NCBI RefSeq assembly: GCF_035994945.1
Contig: NZ_CP108677.1
Location: 5,642,001 to 5,706,000 of the forward strand
DNA: 64,000 nt
Reading direction: 5' to 3'
DNA from: Streptomyces sp. NBC_01216
Lineage (GTDB): Bacteria; Actinomycetota; Actinomycetes; Streptomycetales; Streptomycetaceae
The translations under genes were made by a program, and so were the position numbers. The notes beneath the pieces are model-generated. The model did no database searches and was not told the origin of the DNA. It was given only the letters and a program-made list of their open reading frames with translations. Below are positions 1 to 10,738 of this stretch, piece by piece (the first letter of the stretch is position 1; the number at the start of each line of letters is the position of its first letter).

Positions 1-733
1 CTTCCGCGTGGCCCTGGTTCCGTGTCCGCGGGTGCGCCGTCGGCCGAGCGGGTGGGCGGGGCAAGGCGGTGTGGGGCGCGGGGTGTTGAAGCGGGGCCGG
101 CGGGTATCCGGACGGCCGTGTGCGGAGCGCCGGGCATCCTCCCGGGAGGGTGTCGACGAGATGTGGCGGGTCGGTCGGCGGGTGCGGCTCGGTGCGGCGT
201 GCGCAGGAGCCGGTCGTGAGGTGCGCGGGCCGCGCGGTGCGGACCCGCAGTGTCCGGAACGCGACACCCCGGGTCCGGAAGCCGGGGCGGCCGGCCGGGG
301 GCGCGACGTCCGGAAGCCGACGCTCCGCGTCCGGGGGCCGGTGTTCGGGAACCCGGTGTGCCGGAGTCCGCGACTGTGCCCGAAACGGTGCTTCCGTCAC
401 CCTTGGGGGCGGGTGCCGGGAGGTGTGGCGCCGTGCTCCGGGATCACGCCCCCGGTGACTCCCGGTGACGGTGACGGCCCCGGTCACCTTCTCGATCCGG
501 CCTCGGTCGGCCGCCCTGCCCTCCGCTCGTCCGGCCTCCTGGTTCGCGGCGGTCTCCGCGGTGGCCGTGCGGCGCAGCACGGCCCGGATGGGAGTGTGCC
601 GTCGCGGTCCGGCGGGCGGAGAACGGAAAAGAAACCGGAAGAACGTGGAAACAAGCGGAAGGCAAGGGACCGGGGGAGGAGGGGCGTGGAAGCGGGGAGG
701 CGCGGAGGGGGACGTCGGGAGACGGTGGTGCGG
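1..733. other. No recognisable gene (733 bases)
   Basis: Open frames exist on both strands but their translations are Arg/Gly/Pro-rich shadows of GC-rich DNA with no family resemblance. The stretch 240-380 carries several loosely repeated copies of the octamer GTCCGGAA or near relatives, giving it a low-complexity look. It lies downstream of the thioesterase gene that ends at 734 on the minus strand. I see no RNA gene, insertion sequence or convincing promoter here. Confidence 0.5.
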
Positions 734-1228
734 TCAGGCCGCGCCGCCACCCGGGACGTTGTCCGCGTCCTTGGCCGTGACCTCGCGGAGCAGGCAGGTC
801 AGCCGGGCCGAGCAGACCCGCTTGTCCTGGTCGTCCGTGATCACGATCTCGTAGGTGGCCGTGGAACGACCGCGGTGGACCGGGGTCGCGACCCCGGTGA
901 CCAGTCCGCTGCGGACGCCGCGGTGGTGGGTGCAGTTGAGATCCACTCCCACGGCGATCTTGGAGACGCCGCCGTGCAGCATCGAGCCGATCGACCCCAG
1001 TGTCTCGGCGAGCACGGCGGACGCGCCGCCGTGCAGCAGGCCGTAGGGCTGGGTGTTGCCCTCCACCGGCATCGTGCCGACGACCCGCTCGGCGGACGCC
1101 TCGACGATCTGCACGCTCATCCGGTTGCCGAGGTGCCCGGCGGAGAAGAGCGCCTGCAGGTCGACGCCGAGGGCGGCGTACTCGGCGAGGACCTCCTGCG
1201 GGAACTTCACGTGCTGCTGCTCACCCAT
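734..1228 (-). CDS. PaaI-type hotdog-fold thioesterase
   Basis: A 164-residue single hotdog-domain protein. The PaaI/HGG signature is visible: HGG at residues 66-68 at the start of the central helix, with Glu75 in the usual catalytic position, followed by a G-V-D-L-N strand typical of acyl-CoA thioesterases (PaaI, EntH and MenI relatives). Family knowledge predicts hydrolysis of acyl- or aryl-CoA thioesters in the cytosol; the substrate cannot be read from sequence. The ATG at 1228 is chosen because the protein then starts about 30 residues before the fold, as in relatives; the frame runs open far upstream only because the DNA is GC-rich. It lies 77 bases downstream of, and on the same strand as, the molybdopterin oxidoreductase gene. 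Confidence 0.85.
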   Translation of the reverse strand: MGEQQHVKFPQEVLAEYAALGVDLQALFSAGHLGNRMSVQIVEASAERVVGTMPVEGNTQPYGLLHGGASAVLAETLGSIGSMLHGGVSKIAVGVDLNCTHHRGVRSGLVTGVATPVHRGRSTATYEIVITDDQDKRVCSARLTCLLREVTAKDADNVPGGGAA

Positions 1229-1305
1229 CGGCCCGGCTCCGTTCGTCTTCGTACGGCTTCTGATACGGCTGCCCTGCCGGCCAGCGCGCCCGCCTGAGCG
1301 AACGC

Positions 1306-3588
<2,283 letters not shown>

Positions 3589-3634
3589 CGCGCTCTCCCT
3601 TGAGCGTCCGTGCGGTGACGTACCCCCCGATCCT

Positions 3635-3646
3635 GTCACGCGTGAC
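3635..3646. promoter_or_regulatory. 12-bp perfect palindrome between divergent oxidoreductase and polA
   Basis: GTCACGCGTGAC is a perfect inverted repeat centred between the two divergent start codons (3588 and 3711). Its place suggests an operator for one or both promoters. No regulator is identified; the half-site GTCAC resembles several bacterial families, so assignment is inference. Confidence 0.4.
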
Positions 3647-3710
3647 CGACAAAGCTCCACGTAAGGTCGGTGTGGAGGGGATTGTCAGCGGTCCGTGGCA
3701 GGATCGACCC

Positions 3711-6422
3711 GTGGCCGAGACAGCATCGAAGAAGACCGCAGACCCCCGTCCCCGCCTGCTCCTCATGGACGGGCACTCCCTCGCGTACCGGGCTTTCTTC
3801 GCACTGCCCGCGGAGAACTTCACCACCGCGACGGGGCAGCCGACCAACGCCATCTACGGCTTCGCGTCGATGCTGGCGAACACGCTCCGCGACGAGGCGC
3901 CCACGCACTTCGCGGTCGCGTTCGACGTGTCCCGCAAGACATGGCGCTCCGAGGAGTTCCCGGAGTACAAGGCGAACCGTTCCAAGACCCCGGACGAGTT
4001 CAAGGGGCAGGTGGAGCTGATCGGCGAGCTGCTCGACGCCATGCACGTGGAGCGCTTCGCGGTCGAGGGCTTCGAGGCGGACGACGTGATCGCCACGCTC
4101 GCCACGCGGGCCGAGGCGGAGGGCTTCGAGGTTCTGATCGTCACCGGCGACCGGGACTCCTTCCAGCTGATCACCGACCACGTGACGGTGCTGTACCCGA
4201 CCAAGGGCGTCTCCGAGCTGACCCGTTTCACCCCGGGGAAGGTCGAGGAGAAGTACGGCCTGACTCCCCGGCAGTACCCGGACTTCGCCGCCCTGCGAGG
4301 CGACCCGTCCGACAACCTTCCCGGAATCCCTGGCGTCGGCGAGAAGACGGCCGCCAAGTGGATCAACCAGTTCGGTTCCTTCGCCGAGCTGGTCGAGCGC
4401 GCCGAGGAGGTCAAGGGCAAGGCGGGGCAGAATCTCCGGGACCACCTGGAGGCCGTGAAGCTGAACCGGGTGCTGACCGAGATGGTCCGCGACGTGGCGC
4501 TGCCCCGCACGGTCGGCGACCTGGAACGCGCCCCATACGACCGTACGGCCGTCGCGCTCGTCCTCGACACCCTGGAGATCCGCAACCCCTCACTGCGGGA
4601 GCGGCTGCTCGCCGTGGACCCCGGAGCGGGTGAGGAGCAGGCCCCGGAGCCGGCCGCGGGCGTCGAGCTGGACGGCTCGGTCCTCCGTGCCGGCGAGCTC
4701 GCCCCCTGGCTGGCGGAGCACGCCGGGGAGCCGCTGGGGATGGCCACAGTCGACAGCTGGGCGCTCGGCACCGGCAACGTCGCCGAGATCGCCCTCGCCA
4801 CCGCGGAGGGCCCCGCGGCCTGGTTCGACCCCACGAGGCTCGACGAGGCGGACGAGCGCGCCTTCGCCGAATGGATCGCCGCCCCGGACCGGCCCAAGGT
4901 GCTGCACAACGCCAAGGGCGCGATGCGGGTCTTCCCGGAACACGGCTGGAGCGTCGCCGGTGTCACCATGGACACCGCGCTCGCCGCCTACCTGGTGAAG
5001 CCGGGCCGACGCTCCTTCGCGCTCGACGCGCTGTCCGTCGAGTACCTCGGCAGGGAGCTGGCCCCGGCCGCCGCCGCCGACGGCCAGCTCGCCTTCGGCG
5101 CCGACGACACCGCCGAGGCCGAGGCCCTGATGGCGCAGGCCCGCACCGTGCTCGATCTGGGGGCGGCCTTCGAGGAGAGGCTCGGCGAGGTGGGCGCCCG
5201 TGAGCTCCTGCACGACGTCGAGCTGCCCACCTCCGCGCTCCTGGCCCGTCTGGAGCGGCACGGCATCGCCGCCGACCGGGCCCATCTGGAAGCCATGGAG
5301 CAGCAGTTCGCGGGCGCCGTGCAGCAGGCCGTGAAGGAGGCGCACGCGTCGGTCGGCCACGAGTTCAACCTCGGCTCGCCCAAGCAGCTGCAGGAGGTCT
5401 TCTTCGGCGAGCTGAACCTGCCCAAGACGAAGAAGACCAAGACCGGGTACACCACGGACGCCGACGCCCTCGCCTGGCTGGCGGGCCAGACGGAGCACGA
5501 ACTGCCGGTGATCATGCTCCGGCACCGAGAGCAGGCCCGGCTGCGCTCCACGGTCGAGGGCCTGGTCAAGACCATCGCCGCGGACGGCCGCATCCACACC
5601 ACCTTCAGCCAGACGGTGGCCGCGACCGGGCGTCTGTCGTCCACCGACCCGAACCTGCAGAACGTGCCGGTCCGCACGGACGAGGGCCGGGCGATCCGGC
5701 ACGGCTTCGTCGTGGGCGAGGGCTTCGAGGGCCTGATGACCGCCGACTACAGCCAGATCGAACTGCGGGTGATGGCCCACCTCTCCGAGGACCAGGGCCT
5801 CATCGAGGCGTTCACCTCGGGCGAGGACCTGCACACCACGGTCGCCTCGCAGGTCTTCGGCGTCGAGCGGTCCGCCGTCGACGCGGAGATGCGCCGCAAG
5901 ATCAAGGCCATGTCCTACGGCCTGGCGTACGGCCTGTCCGCCTTCGGCCTCTCCCAGCAGCTGAACATCGAGGCGGGCGAGGCGCGTGCCCTGATGGACA
6001 CGTACTTCGAGCGTTTCGGCGGGGTGCGGGACTATCTGCGCCGGGTGGTCGACGAGGCCCGTGCCACGGGCTACACCGAGACGATGCTCGGGCGTCGTCG
6101 CTATCTCCCGGACCTGAACAGCGACAACCGCCAGCGCCGCGAGGCGGCGGAGCGCATGGCGCTGAACGCTCCGATCCAGGGCACGGCGGCGGACATCGTG
6201 AAGGTCGCCATGCTGAACGTCGACCGGGCGCTGACCGAGGCCGGTCTCACCTCCCGGATGCTCCTCCAGGTGCACGACGAGATCGTGCTGGAGATCGTGC
6301 CGGGGGAGCGGGAACAGGTCGAGGCCCTGGTGCGCCGTGAGATGTCCGCCGCCGTCACCCTGCGCGCGCCGCTCGACGTCTCGGTGGGCGTCGGCCCGGA
6401 CTGGGAGTCGGCCGCGCACTGA
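3711..6422 (+). CDS. polA: DNA polymerase I
   Basis: A 903-residue family A DNA polymerase that fills gaps in excision repair and removes RNA primers. The N-terminal 5' nuclease (about residues 10-300) has the LLLMDGHSLAYRAFF start and the G-D-x-S-D-N-L-P-G helix-hairpin-helix region; the polymerase domain has motif A (DYSQIELRVMAH), the O-helix region KAMSYGLAYG and motif C (QVHDEIVLE). The middle 3'-5' exonuclease domain looks dead: the ExoI DxE motif reads VDSWAL and the ExoII Asp is missing in HNAKGAMR, as in several Gram-positive enzymes. The GTG at 3711 is chosen because relatives begin just before the TASKK segment; the 37 residues upstream are not protein-like. Divergent from the oxidoreductase gene. 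Confidence 0.95.
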   Translation: MAETASKKTADPRPRLLLMDGHSLAYRAFFALPAENFTTATGQPTNAIYGFASMLANTLRDEAPTHFAVAFDVSRKTWRSEEFPEYKANRSKTPDEFKGQVELIGELLDAMHVERFAVEGFEADDVIATLATRAEAEGFEVLIVTGDRDSFQLITDHVTVLYPTKGVSELTRFTPGKVEEKYGLTPRQYPDFAALRGDPSDNLPGIPGVGEKTAAKWINQFGSFAELVERAEEVKGKAGQNLRDHLEAVKLNRVLTEMVRDVALPRTVGDLERAPYDRTAVALVLDTLEIRNPSLRERLLAVDPGAGEEQAPEPAAGVELDGSVLRAGELAPWLAEHAGEPLGMATVDSWALGTGNVAEIALATAEGPAAWFDPTRLDEADERAFAEWIAAPDRPKVLHNAKGAMRVFPEHGWSVAGVTMDTALAAYLVKPGRRSFALDALSVEYLGRELAPAAAADGQLAFGADDTAEAEALMAQARTVLDLGAAFEERLGEVGARELLHDVELPTSALLARLERHGIAADRAHLEAMEQQFAGAVQQAVKEAHASVGHEFNLGSPKQLQEVFFGELNLPKTKKTKTGYTTDADALAWLAGQTEHELPVIMLRHREQARLRSTVEGLVKTIAADGRIHTTFSQTVAATGRLSSTDPNLQNVPVRTDEGRAIRHGFVVGEGFEGLMTADYSQIELRVMAHLSEDQGLIEAFTSGEDLHTTVASQVFGVERSAVDAEMRRKIKAMSYGLAYGLSAFGLSQQLNIEAGEARALMDTYFERFGGVRDYLRRVVDEARATGYTETMLGRRRYLPDLNSDNRQRREAAERMALNAPIQGTAADIVKVAMLNVDRALTEAGLTSRMLLQVHDEIVLEIVPGEREQVEALVRREMSAAVTLRAPLDVSVGVGPDWESAAH

Positions 6423-6503
6423 CCATGCCGCCCCGTCTTGCGTCGTTCCGTCCTGCGCCGCCGCGTCTTCGTGCCCGTTGCGCCCCGAGGCCCGGCCCGA
6501 GGG

Positions 6504-7394
6504 TCAGTGGGGGCGCCCCGAGCGGGCCGGCGGCGAGGCCCGGTCCCCGGCGGGCGGGCCGGCCTCGGGGCTGCCGGTCGGCTCCGCGGGGACGGCGGTC
6601 CTGCGCAGCCGCATCCACGCCCCGTACAGCAGGATTCCGGCGGCCAGTCCCGCGCCCGCACCGAAGCAGGCCGTCGGAATGAGGTCCAGCGGCTTGTCGA
6701 TCCGGCCCCAGTACGCGTAGAAGCGCAGGCAGCGGTGCACGATGCCGGCGAGGAGGCACGTCCCGATCAGCCCGTAGGCCAGTCGGCGCCCGCGCCGGTC
6801 CAGTACCGCGACCTCCACCGGCGGGGCCGCGTCCGGGCGTGTCGCGCGCAGCGCCCGGACCGCGAACCACACCAGCAGGCCCAGGGCCAGAGCGGAACCC
6901 CCGTATTGCGCGTACAGATAGACCGGGAACCCGGCCACGAGCTCGCCGAGGAACGGAATCGCCCGTGTGCCCCAGCGGTCGGGATGGGTGAAGGAGTCCC
7001 ACACGACGTGCGTGGTCGCCCCGAGTACCGCGGACAGACAGAACCACCCGGCCAGGACCGGAGCCCGTCGCCCGCGCCAGGAGCGTCCCCGTACGAGGCC
7101 GTGGACCCGCCCCCGCCATCGCGTGGGGAGCAGCGCCACCAGCGGCTCGCGCACCACCAGCCATGCCGCCACCAGCGCCGCGGTGATGAACACGTCGACC
7201 GTGACGACTCCCACCGCCGAGTGCGTGACGCTGCCGAAGAGCATCGCGCCCGGGATCGCCGTGGCGGCGAAGTAGGTCATGTCGGGCGAGAACGAACCCG
7301 CCACGAGCGCTGAGGCGATGAGCGGTCCCCGCGCGGTGCCGTCCCGTCTGATGACCGGTAGCATCGCGGCGGCATGGCTCAACGTGAACGGCAT
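6504..7394 (-). CDS. DUF4184 family membrane protein
   Basis: A 296-residue multi-pass membrane protein starting with the diagnostic MPFTLSHAAAMLP of DUF4184. His7 and later His/Asp residues (SFSPDMTYF, THVVWDSFTHPDRWG) resemble the metal-binding pattern of the YdjM/LexA-binding hydrolase-like inner membrane family, so a membrane metal-dependent hydrolase is conceivable but unproven. About six to seven hydrophobic segments alternate with Arg-rich loops, and the tail is Pro/Gly/Ala-rich. It converges on polA with an 81-base gap, in which I see no clear terminator. Confidence 0.8.
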   Translation of the reverse strand: MPFTLSHAAAMLPVIRRDGTARGPLIASALVAGSFSPDMTYFAATAIPGAMLFGSVTHSAVGVVTVDVFITAALVAAWLVVREPLVALLPTRWRGRVHGLVRGRSWRGRRAPVLAGWFCLSAVLGATTHVVWDSFTHPDRWGTRAIPFLGELVAGFPVYLYAQYGGSALALGLLVWFAVRALRATRPDAAPPVEVAVLDRRGRRLAYGLIGTCLLAGIVHRCLRFYAYWGRIDKPLDLIPTACFGAGAGLAAGILLYGAWMRLRRTAVPAEPTGSPEAGPPAGDRASPPARSGRPH

Positions 7395-7623
7395 CGATGG
7401 TCCCCCTCAGGATCCGGGCCGGCCACCAGGGTCCTTGCGTCGGCGGTCGGCGGAGATGTCCAGTATGCGGGGGGTGATTTCCTCGCGAGGGTATGCGGCC
7501 GAGACGTGACGAAGGCGTGAAGCACGATCAGAACCCGGTGTCCCGGGGTCCGGAGTTGTCGTAGGGTCGCCTGGGTCTCGCGCGGGGAGCGCGGGCGCAG
7601 GCCAAGGGGAGGGGACCGTAGGC

Positions 7624-9435
7624 ATGGCAGCGCAATTGGGCCGTCGGCTGCGCAAGGGGGCCACCAGTAGCGCTGTGGTGGCCGCGGCGGTGGCCGCGCT
7701 GGCCGCCTCGCAGGCCCCGGGAGTGACACCCCCGCCCACCGACAACACGAGCGGGGACCAGGCCCTCGGCATCGGCGATCCGTCGGTGCCCCCGGACGGC
7801 TCCGCGACCGGCGACTCCCCCTACTACACGGCCCTGCCGCCGCTGAACACGCCCAACAAGCCCGGTACCGCGCTGGACACGCCGATCGTGACCGGTCCGG
7901 CCGAGGCGGGGATACCCGCGTCCGTGCTCGCCGCCTACAAGCGCGCCGAACAGTCCATACGGTCCAGCGATCCCTCCTGTCACCTTCCCTGGCAGCTCCT
8001 CGCCGGCATCGGAAAGGTCGAGTCGGGCCAGGCGCGGGGCGGCCGGGTGAACGCCGACGGCACCACGCTCTCGCCCATCCTGGGTCCGGTGCTCAACGGC
8101 GTCGGCTTCGCCGACATCTCGGACACCGATCACGGCGCCTACGACGGGGACACGAAGCACGACCGCGCCGTCGGCCCGATGCAGTTCATCCCCTCCACGT
8201 GGGCTACCTGGGGCCAGGACGCCAACGGCGACGGCCGCAAGGACCCCAACAACATCTACGACGCCGCGCAGGCGGCCGGTCTCTACCTCTGCGCCGGCAA
8301 CCGCGACCTCGCGGTCAAGGCCGACCTGGACCGGGCGATCCTCAGCTACAACCGCTCGACCGAGTACCTCAACACGGTCCTCTCCTGGTTCGAGTACTAC
8401 AAGCGCGGCACCCATCAGGTCCCGGACGGGACCGGCGTGCTCCCGGCGGACCGCGGCGACGTCCCGAGCAGTGGCCAGAGTCCCTCGCCGTCCCCGGTCA
8501 CCCCCAGCCCGTCGAAGCCCGTGACGCCCTCGCCCTCGCCCAGCCCGTCGAAGCCCACCACGCCCCCGCCGACCCCGCCGCCCGTGACGCAGCCCCCGGT
8601 CGCCCGCGTGGCGCGGCTCGCCGACTCCGGGACCGGCACGCTCCAGGCGACCGCCGGCGGCGTCTTCGCCGCGCGCCCCACGATCGTGGCGCTGGACGCC
8701 GCGGGCGAGCCGGTCGCCGGTCTGGCCGTGCGCTTCGAGATCGTCGGCACCACCGACTCCCACTTCGGCGGCGGAGCGAAGAGCATCACCGTCACCACCG
8801 GCCCGCAGGGCAAGGTCGTCTCCCCGGCCGTCCGGGCGGGCGAGCAGCCGGGGGCGTTCACCGTGCGGGCGTCAGTCGAGGGGCGCAAGCTGCTGCCCGT
8901 CGATTTCACCGCGACCGTCACGGTCCGGCAGGCCGACGCCCTGGCCGCCGACACCGAGGAGCTGACCGCCGTCACCTCCTCCGGCTTCGCCGACCGGATC
9001 CTGGTGAAGGCCACCCTCGACGGCGCCCCCGCCGCCTCGGTGGGTCTCACCGCCGCCGTCCTCACGGCCGGCGAGGATCCGCAGCCCGCCGCCGAGGGGC
9101 CGCACTTCAAGGACGCGAAGGGCGATCCGGTCCGGACCCTCACCGGTCTCAGGACCGACGAGAAGGGGCTGCTCACCCTCCCCGACCTCTTCGCGGACGA
9201 CCAGGCGGGCACCTTCGTGCTGCGCCTGACGGCCCCGGGAGGGGGCACCGTGGACATCCTTCTGAAGGTCACCACCGCCGAGCCGGCCCCGAAGCCGACC
9301 CCGACTCCCACGCCGACCCCGACCCCGACTCCCACCCCGACGTCGTCGCCGACCTCACCTCCCGCCTCGACGCCGAGCCCGACGCCGACCTCGACAGGCT
9401 CCGCTCCTTCGCCGTCGGCCTCTCCGGCCACCTGA
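7624..9435 (+). CDS. Secreted lytic transglycosylase with Pro/Thr-rich linkers and beta domain
   Basis: A 603-residue exported peptidoglycan hydrolase. Order: Arg/Lys-containing N-terminus and hydrophobic signal segment (about 8-30), a proline-rich stretch, then an SLT_2/MltB-like transglycosylase domain (about 95-270) with the catalytic Glu133 in GIGKVESGQ and the later AVGPMQFIPSTWATWG and YNRSTEYLNTVLSWFEYY motifs. After it come P-S-P/K-P-T repeats, an immunoglobulin-like region (about 325-555), and a tail of Thr-Pro repeats ending in Ser/Pro without an LPXTG or membrane anchor, so it is probably released or held by the glycan. Start ATG follows AGGGGAGGGGACC. The long T-P repeats may be length-variable between strains. 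Confidence 0.88.
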   Translation: MAAQLGRRLRKGATSSAVVAAAVAALAASQAPGVTPPPTDNTSGDQALGIGDPSVPPDGSATGDSPYYTALPPLNTPNKPGTALDTPIVTGPAEAGIPASVLAAYKRAEQSIRSSDPSCHLPWQLLAGIGKVESGQARGGRVNADGTTLSPILGPVLNGVGFADISDTDHGAYDGDTKHDRAVGPMQFIPSTWATWGQDANGDGRKDPNNIYDAAQAAGLYLCAGNRDLAVKADLDRAILSYNRSTEYLNTVLSWFEYYKRGTHQVPDGTGVLPADRGDVPSSGQSPSPSPVTPSPSKPVTPSPSPSPSKPTTPPPTPPPVTQPPVARVARLADSGTGTLQATAGGVFAARPTIVALDAAGEPVAGLAVRFEIVGTTDSHFGGGAKSITVTTGPQGKVVSPAVRAGEQPGAFTVRASVEGRKLLPVDFTATVTVRQADALAADTEELTAVTSSGFADRILVKATLDGAPAASVGLTAAVLTAGEDPQPAAEGPHFKDAKGDPVRTLTGLRTDEKGLLTLPDLFADDQAGTFVLRLTAPGGGTVDILLKVTTAEPAPKPTPTPTPTPTPTPTPTSSPTSPPASTPSPTPTSTGSAPSPSASPAT

Positions 9436-9457
9436 GCCTCCGGCTCCTCCTCTCTTC

Positions 9458-9495
9458 GTGCCGCCTCGCCGCCCGACCGGACGGCGAGGCGGCAC
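9458..9495 (+). terminator. Terminator after the transglycosylase gene
   Basis: A perfect 14-bp inverted repeat (GTGCCGCCTCGCCG and its complement) with a 10-base loop, starting 22 bases after the transglycosylase stop. There is no U-tract, as is usual in Streptomyces. Confidence 0.7.
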
Positions 9496-9555
9496 ACCGC
9501 GTTCCGGGTACGACGTGTTCTCATCTCGCGGTCGCGTTGCTACGGTGCCCCCGAC

Positions 9556-9570
9556 CTGACGCTACATCAG
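9556..9570. promoter_or_regulatory. Near-palindrome upstream of the SPW_0924/DUF3068 pair
   Basis: CTGACGCTACATCAG is an inverted repeat with one mismatch per arm, lying 23 bases before the GTG of the microprotein gene. The position suits an operator or a promoter-linked site; the binding protein is unknown. Confidence 0.3.
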
Positions 9571-9593
9571 ATCGAGTACCGGGAGGCCGAACC

Positions 9594-9734
9594 GTGCGCG
9601 CCCTTGTCGCCGCCGCCATCGGGCTGCTCCCCGCCCTCCTGGTCGTGCTGCTCTTCGCCTGGGTGGATCTGCCGCCCGAAGGCCCCACCTCTCCCCGCCC
9701 TCTCCTCACCGCCGACCCCGGCCCCCTGAAGTAG
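9594..9734 (+). CDS. SPW_0924 family small membrane protein
   Basis: A 46-residue protein: a short basic start, one hydrophobic helix (about residues 4-23) and a Pro-rich end with the conserved SPRPLLT motif. Size, motif and position directly ahead of DUF3068 match what I know as the SPW_0924 family of Streptomyces. GGGAGG precedes the GTG start at good spacing. It ends 11 bases before DUF3068, so the two are probably cotranscribed and may act together at the membrane; function unknown. Confidence 0.75.
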   Translation: MRALVAAAIGLLPALLVVLLFAWVDLPPEGPTSPRPLLTADPGPLK

Positions 9735-9745
9735 GAGGTGCGCCC

Positions 9746-10738
9746 ATGCGCCGCCTGGCGAGCCTCGCGCTGCTCTCCCTCGCCGTCTGCTTCGCCTCGA
9801 TGGCTCCCACCCTGCGCTGGTACGTGTTTCCCCGGGCGGTGAAGATCCCGCCGAACCAATACCAGGTGACGGTCCTGGAGGCGAAGCCCGCGACCCTGCT
9901 CGACTACTCCACGCTCAAGGCCGAGAAGGTCGAGAAGATCACGATCGTCCAGACCCTCAAGGGCAACGTCGAGGAGTCGCGACGGATCGAGCGGGACGCC
10001 GGCCGGGACGTCGTCGTCTGGGACTCGCTCTCCCACGTCATCGGCCCCGACGGCAAGATGGTCTCCCAGGTTCCCGAGCGATACGTCTTCGACGCCCACA
10101 CCCAGGACCCCGTCCACGCCACAGGCGAGATGGTGGACGGCGACGCCGTCCGGCGGGAGGGTATCGAGTTCAAATGGCCCTTCCTGACCGAGAAGCGGGA
10201 CTACCAGTACTTCGACGCCCAGACCCGTGCCTCCGCCCCGATCCACTACAAGGGTGTCCGGGACTTCCGGGGGATGGAGGTCTACTACTTCGAGCAGGAC
10301 ATCCCCTGGACCGAGGTCCCCATGCCCAAGTCGATGCCCGTCGAGGGCATCACCCCCGAACTCCTCGCCAGGACCGGCCTCACCCGCTGGTACACCACCC
10401 GGCGCATGTTCTGGGTCGACCCGGTGACCGGGGCACCCGTCAACGGCGAGGAGGTCCACCGGGAGGAGCTCCGCAACGCCCGCGCCCTCATGGGCCAGGA
10501 CACCGTCACCGTCTTCGCGGGCCACGTGAAGATGCGCGAGGACTCCCTCCGGAGCACCGCCGAACTGGTCAGGGCCAACCGCACCCCCATCCTCCTCCTC
10601 ACCTCCTGGCTGCCGTGGACCTTCGCGGGAACCAGCCTCGCGCTGCTCGCCCTCGCCCTCTGGCTGGAGGCCCGCGGTCGACGCGCCGCCCCGGACCCGG
10701 TCACCCCCTCTCGGACCGCGCCCGGGTGTACCGGGTAG
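9746..10738 (+). CDS. DUF3068 (PorA-like) membrane-anchored protein
   Basis: A 330-residue DUF3068 protein with an N-terminal membrane helix (about 4-25), a large extracytoplasmic domain, and a second C-terminal helix (about 285-312). Conserved features include the VFPxAVKxPPxQ start of the outer domain, the W-D-S-L-S-H turn and YFEQDIPWTEVPMP. Actinobacterial members have been described as porin-like, but that function is not established for Streptomyces. A strong AGGAGGTG ribosome site precedes the ATG, 11 bases after the SPW_0924 stop. Its last 38 bases overlap the 3' end of hrpB on the other strand. Confidence 0.85.
   Translation: MRRLASLALLSLAVCFASMAPTLRWYVFPRAVKIPPNQYQVTVLEAKPATLLDYSTLKAEKVEKITIVQTLKGNVEESRRIERDAGRDVVVWDSLSHVIGPDGKMVSQVPERYVFDAHTQDPVHATGEMVDGDAVRREGIEFKWPFLTEKRDYQYFDAQTRASAPIHYKGVRDFRGMEVYYFEQDIPWTEVPMPKSMPVEGITPELLARTGLTRWYTTRRMFWVDPVTGAPVNGEEVHREELRNARALMGQDTVTVFAGHVKMREDSLRSTAELVRANRTPILLLTSWLPWTFAGTSLALLALALWLEARGRRAAPDPVTPSRTAPGCTG

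Noticed and set aside
240..380. GTCCGGAA-like repeats as a CRISPR or origin-like array
   Set aside because: Spacing is irregular, the copies are short and imperfect, and there are no cas genes or unique spacers.
7395..7623. c-di-AMP (ydaO-type) riboswitch ahead of the transglycosylase, as seen for other Streptomyces wall hydrolases
   Set aside because: The leader is only about 230 bases and the conserved elements of that aptamer are not visible.
9300..9420. Thr-Pro repeat end of the transglycosylase as an assembly artefact or wrong frame
   Set aside because: Codon third positions and the terminator 22 bases after the stop support this frame and end; Thr/Pro repeats are common in wall-associated proteins.
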